Assembly: GCA_023055425.1 (NCBI GenBank) | Contig: JALGPY010000003.1 | Span: forward strand, 19,031,001 to 19,095,000 | DNA length: 64,000 bases | Reading direction: 5' to 3' | DNA from: Linanthus parryae | Taxonomy: Eukaryota; Streptophyta; Magnoliopsida; Ericales; Polemoniaceae | Shown: positions 22,509 through 31,836 of the stretch, one piece after another | Layout of the letters: the number at the start of each line of letters is the position of its first letter | Numbering within the stretch: position 1 is the stretch's first letter | Translations under genes and position numbers: made by a program | Notes under the pieces: model-generated | The model's database searches: none | Seen by the model: only the letters and a program-made list of their open reading frames with translations | What the model was told of the DNA's origin: nothing

Positions 22509-22814
22509 CTGTACGGATGACAGTGACTCATTTTCACCCAAGTCTTCCATTTTTCAACTCTCTCTCTAGAAATTCTCTCTGCCCTAGCAGCCGCCAGAGC
22601 AGTCTGCCGCCAGCAGCCTCCAACGACCACCGCAGGACCACCAGAAGGTCAGGAACAGTGTGGGGGTGGTCAAACTCATCCGATCCAAACACCGACAGAT
22701 CCACTTCAGAGAGAAATTTCCAGATCTGTACCCGTAAGATTCACTCCGGGTAGCCAGGTTCTATCTTTTCATTCTCTTTGAATATTTTCATTTTTTTACT
22801 GTTTACATCTTGAA

Positions 22815-24487
22815 ATGGAGGAGGATCAACCTTACATGAGGCCGGATAGGGCGATTGCACCTTTGAATATCATAGACTGCCGATTGCTTAGGGTTAACCA
22901 TTTCTGCGACCATAGGTTTGTTAACATGGAGGCTCACCGTTTCTTTCTGCAAGACAAAAAGATTCGGTATGACATACCTGCTGAGAGGACCTTTCCCCGT
23001 GATAGAGTAGCAATGGGGGATGAACTGTTCAACTATACTGGGCAGGATCATTTTGGGGATTTGTTTACTGGGTTTACCAATCTGCAGGTCAGTTCTGTGC
23101 TGGCTAAGGAGATTTACAGCAATCTCCAGCAGTGCATGAACAGTGAAGCCCAGTCAATTGACTGGATTTACTGCAGAAAGAGATGGATTCGAATCACCCC
23201 AGAGAGTATCCGAGAGAGTCTGGGTCTGGAGTTAGTGTTGGATGACTGTCAGTTTCAGGAACTGAGACGTCATCCGTCTGAGCAGTTGAGTGAGCAGATC
23301 TTGACCACCTTGTGTGCTGGTGTACCCGGCGCTGCTTGGTACTACCCTGAGTGGAGTCCTTCCTACCGGAAACTCCCTGCGACCTACCTGATTCGAGAGG
23401 CGAGATGGTGGACCGAGTGGGTGAACAACAGAGTTGTGGGTATAAAACACTTTACCCGCATTGATTATAATATTGCCCTGTTGGTCTACTGTCTGATGGC
23501 CGAGAGCCTGTAAGCCTCCCGGAGATTATTTGTGAGTTTTTCCGGGAACGAAGAGAGACTCACAGCAAGAAGGGTTTGGGTCTCCTGGGGATGTTAACAA
23601 AAATGGCACAGGACTATCTGGTGGTTATTCCTAGCGACTTGAGAGATATTCGACCAATTCAGGTTCGAAAGTACAAGAACATGAGATGTGCGTTGCATGA
23701 GGCCGTGCACGGGCCTCCTGAATTTGTCCAAGTGGATGATGATGATGATGTTCCACCTCAGGGTGGGGGTGTTGGCATGCCACCACCACCTCCTCCCGGT
23801 GATGGGGGTTTTCCAGCCTTACCAGGTCCTAACCCACTGCCCCGATCTGCCAGTTCCAGCGAACACAGGCAGGCCGACCCTGACTTGGGGCAGTCTAGCA
23901 GAGGGGCCAGGCGCAGTTCTTTTGGGCGCCTGGAGAGGACTGAGCATGAGGAATGGGTCAGAAAGAAAATTAAGGCCCAGGAGAAAGTACAGAACTACCT
24001 GGTAAGGACGGTCAAGAAAATGGCCAGGGGTCTTGGCAAATTGTTCAAGACCCAGAAGCATATCTACCACGCTCATACAGCCGCCATGAGAGCTCATTAG
24101 GCGGCACTTGCTGAAATTCAGAGCAACATGCGGGGTAAGAGGTTTAATTTTCCGGACCGCTATTCGAGTGATAATTGTCCCAGCTGGACAATGGAGGATA
24201 GCCGGCCATATGATAGCTTCTCTGGCCATGACCCCACACCGAGCCCTGAACATGCAGACAGTGTAGGTGACCCCGGCAGACCCGGTACCCAGTACCCACC
24301 TAGGAGAGAGCATGCAGACCCAGGGGCCAGCAGTGCCCATCCCGGTGCCAGCCATGCTGGAACCGCTGCCGCAGCACGCCATGCTGCGAGGAAACGCGCC
24401 AGAGGGCGAACCCCTTCACCATCTCCCGAGCCGACTGACCAGTCTACTCCGGAGAACACAGATTCTAGTTACAGACCAGATCAGTAG
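22815..24487 (+). pseudogene. Athila env-like / plant transposon protein ORF, broken
   Basis: Third ORF after pol. The first part (22815-23513) has HRFVNMEAHRFF, RITPESIRESLGLEL and RKLPATYLIREARWW, resembling the putative plant transposon protein domain found in the env-like ORF of Athila elements. A frameshift near 23505 leads to a second frame (from about 23506) with a Leu/Lys part, Asp run, Pro-rich stretch (PPPPPP), a basic helix and a Ser/Pro/Arg-rich tail ending SYRPDQ at 24487. A TAG at 24098-24100 interrupts it; the second copy has GAG there. No clear signal peptide or membrane segment was seen, so a true envelope role is doubtful. Confidence 0.7.
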
Positions 24488-25809
24488 AGTCGCGAGGACG
24501 CGCCACCTCTAGTGTGGGGGTGGGGAATCGTGTCCTCCTGCATAGCCATGTCAGCATATTTTTGTCAATTTTATTTTTCATTTTATTTTCATTTTTTGAG
24601 TCAGCACGTTTTTTATGTTGAGTCTACCCACCAACCTTTCTGACCTTGCATGATTAAAAAAAATATGTATATATATATAAAAAAATAAAAAAAATAATAA
24701 ATAAATAATTCTAAAAAAAAATTTTGAGAAAGGGCAGCTTAGGACCTAGAAACTGAAGAGAATCCAATGAAAGAGCTTATGAGAGTAGGAAGCACCGTAG
24801 CAGGGATACTTCAAATTTTAGTATTTTGTGCACAATTTTCACGACAGGCTATCCCGGGTATTCAGGAATGTGGAAAGTAGATAACAGGCATACTTTTGAC
24901 TTCTCTAGTGTGCTAGGCAGATTTGGTCTTTAGATAGTTGAATATTCTGTTTCCCGTGGAAACTGGTGGACTCTTGGAATCTGGGGTGGACCTTCGTGTA
25001 GAGTCGGTTTTATGTGGTACAAATCTGTGGCCTAAAAGAAGTTGGAGATTGTACACCACCATCCCTTAAGGTGATTCCAAGAGAAAATCCTAAAAAGCCC
25101 GCACTCTTAAAGCTCTACTGCACAGTTGTAAAAAACAGAGGGGATTGTTTATTAAAAAAAAAAAGAAAAAAAAAAGAGAATAAATATAATATTTTGTGCG
25201 TAAAGGAGAAACAACATAATGTGCTTCCATTCACATGGAAAATTTGGATTCAATCCAATTTAGAGCTTAAGAGGGAAATTAAAGTCAAGCCGTATTACAC
25301 AGGAGTTGTGTCTCCCAGCAATGGGACAATTTGCAAATCAAACGCAATAACGGCTAAGAGGGTCTGAAAACCTCAAATGACTTGGCGAAGAAAAATTATC
25401 TGTTGACTGCAGATGCCTGGACCCTCTAAGTCAAAAGACGTGCTTTATCTTGGTTGGTTTGGTGGATGTTTGGGGATACCTTAGTGAGCTTGTGCATAGG
25501 ATCAGTTTATATCAATTCTTGCTGCGTGTTGTGGAATTTCGAAATGAGCTTGTGAGGGTTTGATGATTTCAGTTTATGATAGAGAGGTTGCCCAATTTCA
25601 GAAAATATAAAAAAAAAATATAAAATAAAAAAAAAAAAAAAGATTAGCTGTGTCTTGAGTCTGTGTATACTCTGTATCTGAGTCAGTCGTCTATTGAGTG
25701 TTTTGGTCTGTGTCTTGAATCTGTGAAAGAGGGGAAGTATGCAATTAAAGTATGCAAAAATGGGTCTGCAAGGCAGTATGCAAGGGTCTGCTCGGGACGA
25801 GCAGAAGTT
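24488..25809 (+). other. Athila 3' untranslated region
   Basis: Non-coding. It begins with a polypurine-like AGTGTGGGGGTGGGG at 24511 just after the env-like stop, holds A/T-rich simple sequence (about 24650-24720, 25150-25180, 25605-25645), and ends with the 3' polypurine tract. Confidence 0.7.
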
Positions 25810-25824
25810 AGTGTGGGGGTATTT
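25810..25824 (+). other. Polypurine tract before LTR2
   Basis: AGTGTGGGGGTATTT directly upstream of TGACAGC. An identical tract precedes LTR3 at 29604-29618. Confidence 0.8.
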
Positions 25825-27549
25825 TGACAGCTTGAAAATGGATTAGTCTGGGACATCTTTTTACCATTGGTTTTAACCCTGTGAAAGTTGAGTTTGGCCA
25901 TTTTCAGCTTATTTTCCACCTGATACGAGGCAGAGATTTATAGATCATGATTGTAAAATTTGAGTAATTTTATGCATACTTTTGTTTGTTGGATATGATC
26001 GCGGGTGCGTGTTATGATGTGCAGGTAACAGGTGCCGAAAAATGCATGAGATTAACTTGGATGGGAGGCAGCGCGTCAGGAAAGCTGAGCAGAAAAAAGA
26101 GAAAAAAGGCTAAGTGGTGCGTTCAAACGCAGGGCACCTGCGTTCAGACGCACAAGATGGGAGCAGCAGGAAAATGGCAGAAAGTTGGCTAAGTCCTGCG
26201 TTCAGACGCAGGCAGTCTGCGTTCAAACGCAGGGGTCAGAAGCCGAAGTGCTGAAAAGTCAAGGGGTGCGTTCAAACGCACTTCTTGCGTTCAAACGCAG
26301 GACTCAACACTCAGAAGAAGAAAAAGGCCAAGGGGTGCGTTCAAACGCAGGCGAGCTGCGTTCAAACGCACATGTCCAGAAGCCAGAAGCCAGAAGAGGA
26401 AAAAACGGTTAAGGCCTGCGTTCAAACGCAGAAGGTGTGCGTTCAGACGCACTGCGTTTGAACGCAGGAGGTGTGCGTTCGAACGCACAGAAGGGTTCCA
26501 GAAGCTTCCAGGACGGGTCTTTTCGAGGGTAAAACAGGAATTTCGTGCATCAGTTTTGGAGACTGTGGCAGTATAAAAGGAGGTGTCCCAGCACTGAATT
26601 AGGGTTACGCATACACACTCACAGCTATCATCATCATCAGCAGCCAGTTTCACAGCAGCCAGGAGTTGGAGCAGAGCAGGATTGGAGCAGTTTTCCAGTA
26701 TTTTCAGAAAAATAACTAGTTTGATCTTTTCTCTCTTTATGAAACGTTGTTTTTAAATAATGCAAGCTAGCTAGACCTTTTGCCTAGGTTCTTGGTGAAC
26801 CTAGGGTTTATGAATTCAGCAGACTTGGTTGTTTGATTTTCAGATGCATGGCTAGCTAAGCCTTAATACAGGATGGATTGTTTATTATTCTGTCTTTGAT
26901 TTTATTTACATACATGAATGGCTTGATCACCCAGGAGTGTTACAGACAGGATCTGGTGCGCGAGAGTGACCAGTGAAAGTTAGGAAGAAAGGACAGGATT
27001 TAGTACTCTGCCTTGATGGACCGAGAGGTGAAAAGAATCAGGGGACTAGCCCAGAAGCATTAGACCAACTGTTAGACGTTTAGGGGGAGACCGAGAGGAG
27101 AACCTGTAACACTAGCAGACTTAGAACGAACCTGCAGATTTAGGTGGACCGAGAGGACCCGAAAATCTGCAGTCGAGTGATAGGTGCATGAGACCGAGAG
27201 GAGATTGTACTGTTGGTATGCTGGCATAAACAAAACCACTGTGTGTTTCTGAAATTGAATATACTATGGAAGCTGGAGAGTAACCCTAGGGGATCCTGGA
27301 ACCTAGATTTTTAGAATTATCAACTTTTACAACTACAACAATTCCTGCAAAACATCCAGTAGAAAAATAAAATAAGCTTTTTACTGTTTTTATTTATTGC
27401 AATTAAGTAGAGTCACATCCTAAACCTTCCTCCTTTTTACAAACTTTGTGTCTAATTCTAATTCTAATTAACAAAACTTAAACTGTTCTCGTGGGTTCGA
27501 CAACCAGAGTCGCAATTACATACTCTATATTACTTGATCGTACACTTGC
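25825..27549 (+). mobile_element. Athila LTR2, 3' end missing
   Basis: 1725 bp matching LTR1 almost base for base, with the same 12 near-palindromes and TATA box, but ending at TACACTTGC: the last 27 bp including GCTGTCA are absent. It shares several variants with LTR3 against LTR1 (for example TCTGTCTTTG and CATCCAGTAG), so LTR2 and LTR3 are the closer pair. Confidence 0.93.
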
Positions 27550-27574
27550 CCGTACGGAACATTCGCCTTTCTGA
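27543..27574 (+). other. Recombination join with patch of RT sequence
   Basis: 27543-27570 is identical to 19453-19480 inside the RT gene of the same element (28 bp). The first 7 bases, CACTTGC, are common to the LTR and the RT, giving microhomology at the switch. Four bases (ctga) follow, then sequence matching 23796 onwards. Confidence 0.85.
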
Positions 27575-28266
27575 CCGGTGATGGGGGTTTTCCAGCCTTA
27601 CCAGGTCCTTTCCCACTGCCCCGATCTGCCAGTTCCAGCGAACACAGGCAGGCCGACCCTGACTTGGGGCAGTCTAGCAGAGGGGCCAGGCGCAGTTCTT
27701 TTGGGCGCCTGGAGAGGACTGAGCATGAGGAATGGGTCAGAAAGAAAATTAAGGCCCAGGAGAAAGTACAGAACTACCTGGTAAGGACGGTCAAGAAAAT
27801 GGCCAGGGGTCTTGGCAAATTGTTCAAGACCCAGAAGCATATCTACCACGCTCATACAGCCGCCATGAGAGCTCATGAGGCGGCACTTGCTGAAATTCAG
27901 AGCAACATGCGGGGTAAGAGGTTTAATTTTCCGGACCGCTATTCGAGTGATAATTGTCCCAGCTGGACAATGGAGGATAGCCGGCCATATGATAGCTTCT
28001 CTGGCCATGACCCCACACCGAGCCCTGAACATGCAGACAGTGTAGGTGACCCCGGCAGACCCGGTACCCAGTACCCACCTAGGAGAGAGCATGCAGACCC
28101 AGGGGCCAGCAGTGCCCATCCCGGTGCCAGCCATGCTGGTACCGCTGCCGCAACACGCCATGCTGCGAGGAAACGCGCCAGAGGGCGAACCCCTTCACCA
28201 TCTCCCGAGCCGACTGACCAGTCTACTCCGGAGAACACAGATTCTAGTTACAGACCAGATCAGTAG
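27575..28266 (+). pseudogene. Second copy of the env-like ORF, 3' part
   Basis: Duplicate of 23796-24487, starting in the middle of the Pro-rich stretch. Its tail is open to the stop at 28264-28266 because the codon that is TAG in the first copy is GAG here (near 27877). It lacks the N-terminal domain and its own start. Confidence 0.85.
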
Positions 28267-29396
28267 AGTCGCGAGGACGCGCCACCTCTAGTGTGGGGGT
28301 GGGGAATCGTGTCCTCCTGCATAGCCATGTCAGCATATTTTTTTCAATTTTATTTTTCATTTTATTTTCATTTTTTGAGTCAGCACGTTTTTATGTTGAG
28401 TCTACCCACCAACCTTTCTGACCTTGCATGATTAAAAAAAAATATATATATATATATAAAAATAATAATAAATAAATAATTCTAAAAAAAATTTTGAGAA
28501 AGGGCAGCTTAGGACCTAGAAACTGAAGAGAATCCAATGAAAGAGCTTATGAGAGTAGGAAGCACCGTAGCAGGGATACTTCAAATTTTAGTATTTTGTG
28601 CACAATTTTCACGACAGGCTATCCCGGGTATTGAGGAATGTGGAAAGTAGATAACAGGCATACTTTTGACTTCTCTAGTGTGCTAGGCAGATTTGGTCTT
28701 TAGATAGTTGAATATTCTGTTTCCCGTGGAAACTGGTGGACTCTTGGAATCTGGGGTGGACCTTCGTGTAGAGTCGGTTTTATGTGGTACAAATCTGTGG
28801 CCTAAACGAAGTTGGAGATTGTACACCACCATCCCTTAAGGTGATTCCAAGAGAAAATCCTAAAAAGCCCGCACTCTTAAAGCTCTACTGCACAGTTGTA
28901 AAAAACAGAGGGGATTGTTTATTAAAAAAAAAAAAGAAAAAAAAAAGAGAATAAATATAATATTTTGTGCGTAAAGGAGAAACAACATAATGTGCTTCCA
29001 TTCACATGGAAAATTTGGATTCAATCCAATTTAGAGCTTAAGAGGGAAATTAAAGTCAAGTCGTATTACACAGGAGTTGTGTCTCCCAGCAATGGGACAA
29101 TTTGCAAATCAAACGCAATAACGGCTACGAGGGTCTGAAAACCTCAAATGACTTGGCGAAGAAAAATTATCTGTTGACTGCAGATGCCTGGACCCTCTAA
29201 GTCAAAAGACGTGCTTTATCTTGGTTGGTTTGGTGGATGTTTGGGGATACCTTAGTGAGCTTGTGCATAGGATCAGTTTATATCAATTCTTGCTGCGTGT
29301 TGTGGAATTTCGAAATGAGCTTGTGAGGGTTTGATGATTTCAGTTTATGATAGAGAGGTTGCCCAATTTCAGAAAATATAAAAAAAAAAATATAAA

Positions 29397-29433
<37 letters not shown>

Positions 29434-29618
29434 TTAGCTGTGTCTTGAGTCAGTTTGTGTATACTCTGTATCTGAGTCAGTCGTCTATTGAGTGTTTTGG
29501 TCTTTGTCTTGAATCTGTGAAAGAGGGGAAGTATGCAATTAAAGTATGCAAAAATGGGTCTGCAAGGCAGTATGCAAGGGTCTGCTCGGGACGAGCAGAA
29601 GTTAGTGTGGGGGTATTT
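28267..29618 (+). other. Second copy of the Athila 3' untranslated region
   Basis: Duplicate of 24488-25824 with few changes. The main one is a longer A run (about 29399-29431) where the first copy has about 17 A (25628-25642). It ends with the same polypurine tract. Confidence 0.85.
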
Positions 29619-31349
29619 TGACAGCTTGAAAATGGATTAGTCTGGGACATCTTTTTACCATTGGTTTTAACCCTGTGAAAGTTGAGTTTGGCCATTTTCA
29701 GCTTATTTTCCACCTGATACGAGGCAGAGATTTATAGATCATGATTGTAAAATTTGAGTAATTTTATGCATACTTTTGTTTGTTGGATATGATCGCGGGT
29801 GCGTGTTATGATGTGCAGGTAACAGGTGCCGAAAAATGAATGAGATTAACTTGGATGGGAGGCAGCGTGTCAGGAAAGCTGAGCAGAAAAAAGAGAAAAA
29901 AGGCTAAGTGGTGCGTTCAGACGCACAAGATGGGAGCAGCAGGAAAATGGCAGAAAGTTGGCTAAGTCCTGCGTTCAGACGCAGGCAGTCTGCGTTCAAA
30001 CGCAGGGGTCAGAAGCCGAAGTGCTGAAAAGTCAAGGGGTGCGTTCAAACGCACTTCTTGCGTTCAAACGCAGGACTCAACACTCAGAAGAAGAAAAAGG
30101 CCAAGGGGTGCGTTCAAACGCAGGCGAGCTGCGTTCAAACGCACATGTCCAGAAGCCAGAAGCCAGAAGAGGAAAAAACGGTTAAGGCCTGCGTTCAAAC
30201 GCAGAAGGTGTGCGTTCAGACGCACTGCGTTTGAACGCAGGAGGTGTGCGTTCGAACGCACAGAAGGGTTCCAGAAGCTTCCAGGACGGGTCTTTTCGAG
30301 GGTAAAACAGGAATTTCGTGCATCAGTTTTGGAGACTGTGGCAGTATAAAAGGAGGTGTCCCAGCACTGAATTAGGGTTACGCATACACACTCACAGCTA
30401 TCATCATCATCAGCAGCCAGTTTCACAGCAGCCAGGAGTTGGAGCAGAGCAGGATTGGAGCAGTTTTCCAGTATTTTCAGAAAAATAACTAGTTTGATCT
30501 TTTCTCTCTTTATGAAACGTTGTTTTTAAATAATGCAAGCTAGCTAGACCTTTTGCCTAGGTTCTTGGTGAACCTAGGGTTTATGAATTCAGCAGACTTG
30601 GTTGTTTGATTTTCAGATGCATGGCTAGCTAAGCCTTAATACAGGATGGATTGTTTATTATTCTGTCTTTGATTTTATTTACATACATGAATGGCTTGAT
30701 CACCCAGGAGTGTTACAGACAGGATCTGGTGCGCGAGAGTGACCAGTGAAAGTTAGGAAGAAAGGACAGGATTTAGTACTCTGCCTTGATGGACCGAGAG
30801 GTGAAAAGAATCAGGGGACTAGCCCAGAAGCATTAGACCAACTGTTAGACGTTTAGGGGGAGACCGAGAGGAGAACCTGTAACACTAGCAGACTTAGAAC
30901 GAACCTGCAGATTTAGGTGGACCGAGAGGACCCGAAAATCTGCAGTCGAGTGATAGGTGCATGAGACCGAGAGGAGATTGTACTGTTGGTATGCTGGCAT
31001 AAACAAAACCACTGTGTGTTTCTGAAATTGAATATACTATGGAAGCTGGAGAGTAACCCTAGGGGATCCTGGAACCTAGATTTTTAGAATTATCAACTTT
31101 TACAACTACAACAATTCCTGCAAAACATCCAGTAGAAAAATAAAATAAGCTTTTTACTGTTTTTATTTATTGCAATTAAGTAGAGTCACATCCTAAACCT
31201 TCCTCCTTTTTACAAACTTTGTGTCTAATTCTAATTCTAATTAACAAAACTTAAACTGTTCTCGTGGGTTCGACAACCAGAGTCGCAATTACATACTCTA
31301 TATTACTTGATCGTACACTTGCGAAAAAGCAGATAGGTTTACGCTGTCA
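29619..31349 (+). mobile_element. Athila LTR3
   Basis: 1731 bp with intact TGACAGC...GCTGTCA ends. It equals LTR1 apart from a few substitutions and a 21-bp deletion that removes one near-palindrome (11 instead of 12), as if the first pair had recombined. It is followed by agtttttg, the start of the internal region, then by the flank. Confidence 0.93.
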
Positions 31350-31385
31350 AGTTTTTGAACTGTTGGAATTGTGAGGAACCTATCT

Positions 31386-31620
31386 CGACAAATTCCACTG
31401 GTGGAAGAACGCGCGGAGTTTGGGATCTTATTGGATGATTGTACGCCGTTGCTAATGTAGGTTGGCATCACTAGTTGTCGATGGTTTCCAAGACTGACTA
31501 ATCGCGCAACACATCTCATGGCTAAAAAGGCCTTATGTTTTAGTTCGATGTGTAAATGGGTAGTATAATTACCTGACTGGGCTTCGTATTATATTGCAGT
31601 AGACAAAGAGGTTTTAGCGT
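31386..31620 (+). pseudogene. LINE RNase H-like domain, C-terminal part
   Basis: Continues the frame cut at 14457: RQIPLVEERAEFGILLDDC, then a TAA near the family's acidic position, SCRWFPRLTNRATHLMAKKAL and a tail ending near LPDWAS. The 22-bp flank repeat ends at 31385, so removing one copy joins the two parts in frame. The LINE 3' end should lie near 31620-31640. Confidence 0.75.
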
Positions 31621-31836
31621 CCGATTAAAGAAATTTCATTTACTTTTTTTAGGGAAAAATTTCATTTACTTCAAAAAAATAAGAACTGCAGCAAGTCTTT
31701 GAAAAAAAAAACTATTCAAAGGTCTAAAATAATTAAAAACAACTTGGTAGAGTAAGGGGTTTATCCCTTCCCTTTTCTTTTCTCACTCACACCCTTAACC
31801 TTTTCCCTCCCTTAGGGACCCCGACCCCATTCCCTA
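31621..31836. other. A/T-rich spacer
   Basis: No gene seen. It ends with the 9 bases CATTCCCTA that are repeated after the Mutator-like element. Confidence 0.6.

Larger units (their letters stand above)
21738..22814 (+). other. Leader of the env-like ORF with internal promoter layout
   Basis: No coding region. It holds the second near-palindrome array (21911-22416), a TATA box at 22501 and a pyrimidine-rich leader (CTCTCTCTCTAG near 22560), ending at the ATG at 22815. One polypurine-like AGTGTGGGGG lies at 22657. Confidence 0.7.
14458..31357 (+). mobile_element. Athila-type Ty3/gypsy element with three LTRs
   Basis: Order: LTR1 (14458-16209), primer site, gag-pol, env-like ORF, 3' region, LTR2 (25825-27549, lacking its last 27 bp), a 32-bp join, a second copy of the env-like 3' part (27575-29618), LTR3 (29619-31349) and eight bases of internal sequence (agtttttg). 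The tRNA-Asp primer site, pol order and env-like ORF place it in the Athila group. LTR1 and LTR2 differ at about seven sites in 1.7 kb by eye, so insertion is recent. It lies inside the LINE RNase H frame. The flanks are not a 5-bp duplication but a 22-bp repeat (14437-14458 and 31364-31385). Confidence 0.9.

Noticed and set aside
22815..23513. True retroviral-type envelope gene
   Set aside because: No signal peptide, membrane anchor or fusion region seen; resemblance is to a plant transposon protein domain, so it is called env-like by position only.
23819..24382. 187-codon minus ORF, also at 27598-28161
   Set aside because: Shadow of the GC-rich env-like ORF on the other strand.
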